A DNA stretch of 64,000 nt from Janibacter corallicola NBRC 107790 (GTDB lineage: Bacteria; Actinomycetota; Actinomycetes; Actinomycetales; Dermatophilaceae), in the NCBI RefSeq assembly GCF_001570965.1, contig NZ_BCSR01000011.1, positions 1 to 64,000 on the forward strand, given 5' to 3'. The notes under the pieces are model-generated. The model ran no database searches. It saw only the letters and a list, made by a program, of their open reading frames with translations, and had not been told where the DNA came from. Position numbers and translations under genes: made by a program. Positions 55,580 to 64,000 of this stretch are shown here, one piece after another (within the stretch, counting starts at the first letter, position 1; each line of letters begins with the position of its first letter).

Positions 55580-56179
55580 ATGGAACCGGCGGGGCAGACG
55601 GAGCAGCGCAGACGGCCTGCCCGGGAGCGGCTGCTCAACGCCGCGGACGAGCTGATGTTCGTCGACGGTGTGGTGCTCACCCCGGTCGACGTGATCCTCA
55701 GGCGCGCGGGCGCTGCTCCGGCGAGCCTGTACTCCAACTTCGGCAACAAGGACGGCCTCGTCGCCGCCGCGCTGGAGCGCCGCCTGAAGGAGTGGACCGA
55801 GGCCTGGGACGAGGCGATCGCCGCCGCGGGGTCACCCGTGGACCGGCTGCTCGCGATCTTCCCGGCCCTGCGCACCTACCAGCGCGAGCGGCTCAGCGAG
55901 CGGTGGTGCGCCTTCAGCGGAACCGCTGCGGCCGTGGGACGCCCGAGCCGCGAGGTGACCCGGATGCTCGATGCGGAGGACGACCTGCTGCACGGGCGGA
56001 TCGAGCACTTCGCCGCGGAGGTCGTGGCGGGGGAGCGGGGCGTGCGGCTGGCCGACGAGGTGGTCGTGGCCTATCTCGGCGCGATCACCGGGATGCTGCG
56101 CGGGCACCAGGAGCGGGCCATCGCCGCCGGGGAGCGCACGGCACGCCACCTCGTCGAGGTGGCGATCGCCGAGCAGTAG
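55580..56179 (+). CDS. TetR-family regulator of the bet genes
   Basis: This 199-residue TetR-type repressor has the N-terminal HTH RERLLNAADELMFVDGVVLTPVDVILRRAGAAPASLYSNFGNKDGLVAAAL and a ligand-binding C-terminal domain. ATG 55580 is used, as it sits seven bases after TAGGGT (55567-55572) and therefore fits a leaderless transcript. The frame is open from 55544 but that start lies inside the operator. By position it should repress betBAT, as BetI does with choline as signal, though its sequence is a general TetR rather than a clear BetI. Confidence 0.85.
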   Translation: MEPAGQTEQRRRPARERLLNAADELMFVDGVVLTPVDVILRRAGAAPASLYSNFGNKDGLVAAALERRLKEWTEAWDEAIAAAGSPVDRLLAIFPALRTYQRERLSERWCAFSGTAAAVGRPSREVTRMLDAEDDLLHGRIEHFAAEVVAGERGVRLADEVVVAYLGAITGMLRGHQERAIAAGERTARHLVEVAIAEQ

Positions 56180-56180
56180 G

Positions 56181-56213
56181 GGGTGCCACCGCCCGGGCAG
56201 ACGGGCGGCACCT
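56181..56213. terminator. Terminator between tetR and methyltransferase remnant
   Basis: GGTGCCACCGCCCG pairs with CGGGCGGCACC with a three-base bulge and a six-base loop. It lies between convergent reading frames. Confidence 0.5.
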
Positions 56214-56217
56214 GGAC

Positions 56218-56918
56218 TCATCCCACGCGCCAGACGCTCACGTGGGCCCCGCTCGAGGCGGTGAACGGCGTGCCCCTCCAGTCCTCGCCACGGCTCTCGA
56301 GCTCCATCCCCGCCAAGCGGGCCATGAGGTCCAACTCGCTCGGCCAGACGTAGCGGAAGTGGTGCGTGCCCCGGCGGTAGCTGCCGTCGGGGCGCCGGGT
56401 GAGGTGGTGCGAGACCGCCTCCTGCGTCACGACGTCGTAGGTGTCGAACCCGACGTGCTCGTCCGAGACGTCGAAGGGGACGGCCGCCTGCCCGGGTGGG
56501 AGGCGGCGAAGGGAGGGCACCCCCACCTCGACCACGAAGCGGCCACCGGGGACGAGGTGGCGGGCCGCATTGCGGAAGCACTCGACCTGCTCCTCCTGGG
56601 TGCACAGGTTGCCGATGGTGTTGTAGACGAGGTAGACGAGCGAAAAGGCTCCCTCCACCCGCGTGGTCGCCATGTCGCCGATCGCCACCGGGATCTCCTC
56701 GACGGAGACCTTGGTGCGCAGCTGCGCCACCATCGGTGGCGACAGCTCGATCCCGGCGACGGGGACGCCCTTCGCCCGGAGGGGGACCGCGCCGCACCCC
56801 CGTCGGCCAGGGCTGCCAGCCCCTCCACGGTCGGCGCGAGGACCTCGTCGGAGAACATCCCGCCCTCCTCGTCGTAGCGCTGCGCCTGCTCGGCGGTCCA
56901 CACGTCGCTGCTCGTCAT
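56218..56918 (-). pseudogene. Class I SAM methyltransferase, motif I deleted and frame lost
   Basis: The N terminus from ATG 56918 (TSSDVWTAEQAQRYDEEGG...VLAPTVEGLAALADGG) and the C terminus in another frame (LRAKGVPVAGIELSPPMVAQL to the stop at 56218) are both good methyltransferase sequence. They meet near 56790-56815, where the Gly-rich SAM-binding loop (normally an E/D-x-GxGxG segment of about a dozen residues) is missing and the frame changes. The remaining parts include motif IV-like FSLVYLVYNTIGNL and PGGRFVVEVGVPSL. A small deletion removed the cofactor site, so no active enzyme can be made. The ancestor was a small-molecule or unknown-substrate methyltransferase of about 245 residues. 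Confidence 0.75.
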
Positions 56919-56993
56919 GCCCCCCAGCACACCGCGATCGGGACTCCGGCGCCACCGGATTTCGGCCTCGCCCCGACCGGCTATCGTGCCCGG

Positions 56994-57584
56994 GTGATCC
57001 AGCGACTGACGTGCTTCACCGGCTCCACACCCGGCAACGACCCGAAGTGGCTGGAGGTGGCCCATGACGTCGGGGTCGTCCTGGCCGAGCGCGGGATCGG
57101 GGTCGTCTACGGCGGCGGGGGAGGTGGCCTGATGGGCGCGCTCGCCGACGGGGCACTCTCCCGTGGCGGCGAGGTCATCGGGGTCATCCCGACCTTCATG
57201 ATCGACCGCGAGTGGGGGCGCGAGGACCTCACCGAGCTGCACGTCGTGGAATCGATGCACGAGCGCAAGGCGCTCATGGCCGAGCTGACGAGCGCCTTCC
57301 TCGCGCTGCCGGGTGGGATGGGCACCCTCGAGGAGATCTTCGAGGTGTGGACCTGGCGGCAGATCGGGCTGCTGGACAAGCCGGTGGGTTTCCTCGACGC
57401 GGACGGCTTCTGGACCCCGCTGCTGGACGCGCTCCGGGGGCTGGGCGAGCAGGGCTTCGTCTCGTCGGCGAGCCTGGCCGAGATCGTGGTCGCCAGCGAC
57501 CTCGACACCGCGCTCGCGGGTCTGGAGGCCAGGGAGAGCTCGGCCCGCATGCTTCGGCCCACGGCCCCCGACACGCACGGGTGA
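56994..57584 (+). CDS. LOG-family (TIGR00730) Rossmann-fold protein
   Basis: This 196-residue protein of the LOG/cytokinin riboside-monophosphate phosphoribohydrolase family cleaves nucleoside 5'-monophosphates to base and ribose phosphate. The diagnostic PGGMGTLEEIFEVWTWRQIG is present, with GVVYGGGGGGLMGALADGA at the nucleotide site and SMHERKALMAELTSAFLALPGG. GTG 56994 lies six bases behind TATCGT (56982-56987), again a likely leaderless start, and matches the conserved N terminus IQRLTCFTGS. The biological role in bacteria outside plant association is not settled. Confidence 0.88.
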   Translation: MIQRLTCFTGSTPGNDPKWLEVAHDVGVVLAERGIGVVYGGGGGGLMGALADGALSRGGEVIGVIPTFMIDREWGREDLTELHVVESMHERKALMAELTSAFLALPGGMGTLEEIFEVWTWRQIGLLDKPVGFLDADGFWTPLLDALRGLGEQGFVSSASLAEIVVASDLDTALAGLEARESSARMLRPTAPDTHG

Positions 57585-57683
57585 CGTTCCAAGCCGCCTC
57601 TTGCACTTCCTGACGACCTCCTCTGTCCGCAGAATCTGCTTGGATCGTCGGATCCGGTCCATCCCATTTCCTCTGGAGCGCCC

Positions 57684-60043
<2,360 letters not shown>

Positions 60044-60047
<4 letters not shown>

Positions 60048-61033
60048 CGTCCGCCGAGACCCGCCCGGGCTCGCCCACGGCCCGAGAGGACCGCAGCGCA
60101 CGGCGCGCGGTGACGATCTTCCCGATCCTCGTCCTCCTCGCCGGGGTCCTCGGGTGGGCGCTTCCGGGACCGATCTCCAGCCAGTCGGGGCTGATCAACC
60201 CGCTGCTCGGCGTGATCATGTTCGGGATGGGCCTGACCCTCACGCTGCCGGACTTCCGGCTCGTGCTCACCCGGCCGATGCCGGTCGTCCTCGGTGTCGT
60301 CGCCCAGTACGCCGTCATGCCGCTGGTCGGGTGGGGCGTGGCTGCCGCCCTCGGCCTCCCGGACGAGCTGGCCGCCGGCGTCATCCTCGTCGGCTGCGTG
60401 CCCGGCGGCACCGCCAGCAACGTCGTCGCCTACCTCGCGCGGGCGGACACGGCCCTGTCGGTGGCCATGACCTCCGTATCGACGCTGCTCGCGCCGCTCA
60501 TGACCCCGTTGCTCACGCTGTGGCTCGTGGGGGAGCGGTTGCCGGTGGACGGCCGCGGCATGGCGGTGACGATCCTGCAGATCGTGCTCGTGCCGGTGGT
60601 CCTCGGCCTCGTCGTCCGCACGCTGCTGCCCCGCCTCGTCCGTGCGGTGCTGCCGGCCATGCCGTGGCTGTCGGTGACCGTGATCTGCGTCGTCGTCGCG
60701 ATCGTGGTCTCGCTCTCGGCGGACCAACTCATCGAGGCGGGGCTGGTCGTCGCCCTGGCCGTCGTGCTGCACAACGCGCTCGGCGTCCTGCTGGGCTACC
60801 TCTTCGGCAGGGTGACCGGGCAGGGCGAGGTCAGTGCCCGGACCATGGCCATCGAGGTGGGGATGCAGAACTCCGGGCTCGCCTCGGGTCTGGCCGCGAC
60901 CTTCTTCACGCCGGCGGCCGCGCTGCCCGGGGCCGTCTTCTCGGTGTGGCACAACCTCTCGGGTGCCCTCGTCGCGGGCATCTTCCGGAACCGCCCGGTG
61001 CGTCTGGGGAGGGCGGCACGCAGTCAGCGGTAG
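60044..61033 (+). CDS. BASS-family (bile acid:Na+ symporter) transporter
   Basis: This 329-residue, roughly ten-helix transporter of the BASS/SBF family typically co-transports Na+ with an organic acid, for example pantothenate or pyruvate-like anions. The conserved core reads LLGVIMFGMGLTLTLPDF, VGCVPGGTASNVVAYLARADTALSVAMTS (the Na+-site GGxxSN-type motif) and MAIEVGMQNSGLASGLA. ATG 60044 overlaps the stop of the UvrA-like gene, so the two are translated together. Its last ten bases overlap the end of the convergent SDR gene. Confidence 0.87.
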
Positions 61034-61878
61034 GCAGAGGTACCCGATCGCCCCTGTCGGCGCTGCCGGAGCATCCGGCGCTGCACCCGGCGGCCCTGGG
61101 CCGCCATGATCGGCAGGCCCGACAGCCCGATGCGGGGGAGGACGGCACCGAGGCGGCAGACAGCGCCGCGCCATCCCGGTAGCGCCGTGACCGGGCGCGG
61201 TCGGTCCAGCACGTCCCCGACGGCCTCGACGACCTCCTGCGGCTGCAGGAGCTTGCCGGAGAAGGACAGGGCGGCACCCGGGTCATCGAGCTTGCCGTGG
61301 AGCATCGGGGTCCACACCCCGTCGGGGCAGATGCAGGAGATGTCGATGTCCGTGACCTTCGCGGCGCGCAGGTCCGCGAGGGTGCTCATGCTGAAGCCCA
61401 TGACGGCGTGCTTGGAGGCGGCGTAGACCCCCTCGCCCGGGACCGCGCTGATCCCGGCGAGCGAGGCCATGTTGACGACGTGCCCGCCGCCGGCGGCGCG
61501 CATGGCGCCGATCGCGGCGAGGGTGCCGTTCATCGTGCCGAGGGCGTTCACCTCGAGGGTGAGACGACGTCCCCCTTCGTCCGACTCCCACGTGGGGCCG
61601 GTCGGGAGCACCCCGGCGTTGTTGACCCAGACGTCCAGGTGCCCGGCGAGCTGCAGGATGCGCTCCCGAGCCGCGAGGACCTGGGCCTCCTCCCGGACGT
61701 CGACGCTCATGCTCTCGGCGCGTGCGCCGAGCTCGTCGGCCACTCGGCGGGCCGCGTCACCGTCCACGTCGGTGACGAGGACCGTGTGCCCCCGTGCGAC
61801 GAGCAGCTCGGCGATCCCACGGCCCATGCCGCGGCCGGCTCCGGTGACGACCGCACCGCCGCGTGGGGCACCCGTCAC
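61024..61878 (-). CDS. Short-chain dehydrogenase/reductase
   Basis: This 284-residue classical SDR oxidises or reduces an alcohol/ketone with NAD(P). The cofactor motif is VTGAGRGMGRGIAE, followed by VNNAGVLPTG and the catalytic serine region HVVNMASLAGISAVPGEGVYAASKHAVMGF, in which Tyr and Lys (YAASK) form the active site. The C terminus is long, hydrophobic and Arg-rich. GTG 61878 overlaps the stop of the preceding gene (GTGA), so the two are coupled. The substrate is unknown; the neighbours are a lactamase-fold protein and an AraC regulator. Confidence 0.88.
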   Translation of the reverse strand: MTGAPRGGAVVTGAGRGMGRGIAELLVARGHTVLVTDVDGDAARRVADELGARAESMSVDVREEAQVLAARERILQLAGHLDVWVNNAGVLPTGPTWESDEGGRRLTLEVNALGTMNGTLAAIGAMRAAGGGHVVNMASLAGISAVPGEGVYAASKHAVMGFSMSTLADLRAAKVTDIDISCICPDGVWTPMLHGKLDDPGAALSFSGKLLQPQEVVEAVGDVLDRPRPVTALPGWRGAVCRLGAVLPRIGLSGLPIMAAQGRRVQRRMLRQRRQGRSGTSAYR

Positions 61879-63011
61879 CGGTGGTCGCCCGTGATCGTGC
61901 CGTACTCGATGCCTCCGTGGTTGAAGGTCGGCACGACCGGCCAGAAGCGCTTCCACGGCGCCAGCTCGCTCGAGGGGAGGATCTGCAGCCAGCGAGGGTC
62001 GCGCGTGGACCGGTCCGCGAGCGTCTTCTCCTTGATCATGAAGTCGTACTGGTCGACCGAGTCCTCGAGGGTGTTGCCGTTCGGGCAGATCTCCCTGCCG
62101 TACTGCTTGTGGTACAGCCTCACCCCCGGGATCCTGGACTGCTCGGGCTGCCAGTTGTCCAGGGCGATGCCGTTCTCGGAGGAGACCCAGACCCCGTCCG
62201 GGGTGTTGAGCACGAGCGAGTGGTTGCCATCGGTGTGGCCGGGGGTCCACAGGAGCGCGACGCCGGGGCCGAGCTCGACGTCGCCCTCGAAGGTCACGAA
62301 CTTGTCCATCTCGACGCCCTCGAGGCTGCCCTCGACGTACCAGGCCCACTGCATCGGGTGGAGCGACTGGAGGGTGGCCAGCTCGCGGGCGTTCACGAGC
62401 ATCCTCGCGCCGCCGAAGATCGGGTCCCGCGGGGAGGCCTCGCCGGGAATGGTCGCGGAGGAGCCGAGGATCATCCGCGGGTCCTGCACGTGCAGGTGGT
62501 CGAAGGCGCAGAAGTCGACGTCGCCGGCCGTCAGACCGACCCGGGCCAGGGCCTCGTCCGGCTCGTTGTAGTAGTTGACGATGACCTGCTCGGCCCGGTT
62601 GGCGTAGGGGATCTTGTTCGTCAGGCGCTGCAGCTTCTCGAAGAAGGGCGCCTTGGCCGACCCCTCGGGAACCGTCGGCTCGAAGACGAGGGTGCGGGGA
62701 CGGCCGTCCCAGTCGTCGTACTGCACGACGACCATGCGGTTGATGATCGGGATGAGCGGGCTGTGCGGCCCGATGACGGCGGTGTTGAAGCCGTACTTCA
62801 CCGGGTAGGGAGCGGACGCGATGTCGACGGACTTCACGGCGGTGATCCGCCCCTCGGCCGTGAAGCGCTCCTTGTACCGGGCCGCCGCGCTGCGGACGGC
62901 CTCGAGACGGTCACCGCGGGGCCACACGTCGTGCACACCCTCGAACTCCGGGATGGTGCGTGCGCCGATGTCGGCGAGCGTCCGTGCGGTCGTCTCTGCG
63001 GTGGCGGTCAT
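61875..63011 (-). CDS. Beta-lactamase-fold protein with altered metal motif
   Basis: This 378-residue protein has metallo-beta-lactamase-like order but a divergent metal centre. The place of the usual HxHxDH is taken by FDHLHVQD, keeping two His residues but not the Asp-His pair. Later parts fit the fold (LLWTPGHTDGNHSLVLNTPDGVWVSSENG, with His and downstream Asp), and a late His lies in PTFNHGGIEYG. ATG 63011 follows AGGAGT. The frame extends another 37 codons upstream without a plausible ribosome site. It heads an operon with the SDR gene. I do not recognise a specific function; a hydrolase with a changed metal or none is possible. Confidence 0.7.
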   Translation of the reverse strand: MTATAETTARTLADIGARTIPEFEGVHDVWPRGDRLEAVRSAAARYKERFTAEGRITAVKSVDIASAPYPVKYGFNTAVIGPHSPLIPIINRMVVVQYDDWDGRPRTLVFEPTVPEGSAKAPFFEKLQRLTNKIPYANRAEQVIVNYYNEPDEALARVGLTAGDVDFCAFDHLHVQDPRMILGSSATIPGEASPRDPIFGGARMLVNARELATLQSLHPMQWAWYVEGSLEGVEMDKFVTFEGDVELGPGVALLWTPGHTDGNHSLVLNTPDGVWVSSENGIALDNWQPEQSRIPGVRLYHKQYGREICPNGNTLEDSVDQYDFMIKEKTLADRSTRDPRWLQILPSSELAPWKRFWPVVPTFNHGGIEYGTITGDHR

Positions 63012-63096
63012 GTCTCGACTCCTGTCCTGGGAAGGGGGCATCTCCTCCCAGCATGGCCCCGCCGGGCGCACCGGACTTGACTCGAGGCGACAGCTC

Positions 63097-64000
63097 TCAG
63101 GTGCCGGTGTGGCGCCCCTCACGCCGCAGTTGGCGAGGGCTGCGGCCGGTCCACCGTCGCACCGAGCGGGTCAGTGCGCTCTGCTCGCTGAGACCGACGA
63201 GCGGCGCGACCTGGGCGAAGGGCAGATCGGTCGACGTGATCCAGTGCAGGGCGGCGGTACGGCGCACGTCGTCCAGGATCTCCTCATAGCTGGTCCCCTC
63301 CGTGGCCAGCTGGCGCTGCACCGTCCGGGGGTGGACGGACAGGACGTCACCGACGTGGGCCAGCGTCGGTGGGACCGTCCCGAGCAGCTCGGCGAGCAGT
63401 CCACGGACCCGTACGGCGACGCGCTCGTCCGGATTGGTGTAGGCGCTCTCCAGGTGCGCGACGGCAACGGCTCTGATGGTCGGGCTCGAGCGCTCGAAGC
63501 GCCGGTCCAGCACCTGCCGGCTCGCCCGCAACCCCGAGACCGGGCTGTTGAAGCCGACCTCGACACCGAAGACCTCGCGGTAGCGATCGACGGGGGAGAG
63601 GGGTGCGTGCGAGACCTCGACCGACCGCAGCCCGGCGGCACCGCCGAGCAGCGCGACCGCGATGCGGTGCAGCAGCGCGACGCCCAGCTCCATGGCCTGC
63701 GGCGAGTAGGGCGATTCGCGCAGGTCCTTCCGGTACGTGATGGCCACGACGCCCGGCACCCGCCGGGGGTCCGCCGCGAGCTCGACGTGCAGAGCCGGGC
63801 TGTGCACGAACATGTACCGGCTCGCGTGCTCCAGCGCCTCAGCGACGGTCGAGGAGGACTCGATCGCCAGGGCCAGCGGACCGAGGATGCCCAGATCCTG
63901 CTCGCCCGCGAGCTGCAGCCCCAGGTCCGGGCAGTCCAGCTCCTCGGCAGCGGTGTCGAGCATGCGGTCGTGGGCGGTGATCGGGATGAGTGCGTCGACC
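63097..64000 (-). CDS. AraC-family regulator, 5' end beyond window
   Basis: The C-terminal AraC DNA-binding domain is clear: LGTVPPTLAHVGDVLSVHPRTVQRQLATEGTSYEEILDDVRRTAA then FAQVAPLVGLSEQSALTRSVRRWTGRSPRQLRR. The upstream part matches the arabinose-binding-like N-terminal domain of OruR/ArgR-type regulators. The frame is open through the right edge (codons VDALIPITAHDR lead into the internal ATG at 63963), so the true start lies outside. It is likely to control the adjacent lactamase-fold/SDR genes, which it precedes by 85 bases in the same direction. Confidence 0.88.
   Translation of the reverse strand, partial: VDALIPITAHDRMLDTAAEELDCPDLGLQLAGEQDLGILGPLALAIESSSTVAEALEHASRYMFVHSPALHVELAADPRRVPGVVAITYRKDLRESPYSPQAMELGVALLHRIAVALLGGAAGLRSVEVSHAPLSPVDRYREVFGVEVGFNSPVSGLRASRQVLDRRFERSSPTIRAVAVAHLESAYTNPDERVAVRVRGLLAELLGTVPPTLAHVGDVLSVHPRTVQRQLATEGTSYEEILDDVRRTAALHWITSTDLPFAQVAPLVGLSEQSALTRSVRRWTGRSPRQLRREGRHTGT

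Overview
The window is a GC-rich (about 70%) actinobacterial chromosome segment. The gcvH-garA-ftsR-DUF151-merR-gcvP block, DUF881/small-basic-protein genes, an ectoine cluster, leaderless starts behind TANNNT boxes and heavy use of GTG starts with 4-base ATGA/GTGA overlaps all fit Micrococcales. A member of the Intrasporangiaceae neighbourhood is my best guess; the genus is not determined. I see no tRNA, rRNA, insertion sequence, prophage or CRISPR array. Genes are tightly packed and no gene-free stretch exceeds about 240 bases.

Layout. 0.2-3.6 kb: a MoxR/chelatase-type AAA+ ATPase with a von Willebrand A partner that carries a frameshift in a G8 run. 3.7-9.1 kb: a branched-chain amino acid type ABC importer (livHMGF) facing its substrate-binding lipoprotein across a very long terminator hairpin. 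9.4-14.7 kb: a Thr-rich one-pass membrane protein, then an operon resembling B. subtilis ycsFGI-kipIA (NRAMP-like transporter, pxpA, pxpB, pxpC, DUF1445 protein), with a frameshifted DUF1445 gene and a beheaded FCD-domain regulator at its promoter end. 14.7-20 kb: nhaA, a ProP-like transporter and ectABC. 20.1-21.3 kb: a MalY/PatB-type C-S lyase. 21.3-29.4 kb: DUF881/sbp genes, then the glycine cleavage and GarA block with a glycine riboswitch in front of gcvP. 29.4-33.7 kb: sbcDC. 33.8-39.1 kb: a four-gene, fully overlapping histidine kinase/response regulator/ABC exporter operon behind a palindromic operator. 39.2-46.6 kb: a GCS2-family ligase with an OsmC protein, a YciO/TsaC-like protein, threonine catabolism (tdh-kbl), an RlmC-type methyltransferase and a multi-helix mechanosensitive-channel-like protein. 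46.7-50.1 kb: marR-MFS-acyl-CoA synthetase. 50.2-56.2 kb: choline uptake and oxidation to glycine betaine (betT, betA, betB) with a divergent TetR regulator. 56.2-64 kb: a broken methyltransferase, a LOG-family protein, a UvrA-like ABC protein coupled to a BASS transporter, and an SDR / beta-lactamase-fold / AraC locus running off the right edge.

The dominant physiological theme is osmotic and ionic homeostasis: ectoine synthesis, glycine betaine synthesis, NhaA, an osmolyte-type symporter and a channel-like protein. Amino acid uptake and one-carbon/threonine-glycine metabolism are the second theme.

Four genes are visibly broken, two of them at G7/G8 homopolymers, so sequencing or assembly error must be separated from real decay. 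The most unusual global signal is the oligomer CGAAGGGGG. I count 27 copies by eye on the two strands where roughly two would be expected from base composition. It sits inside genes and in the arms of terminators. I found no self-evidently novel multi-gene system.
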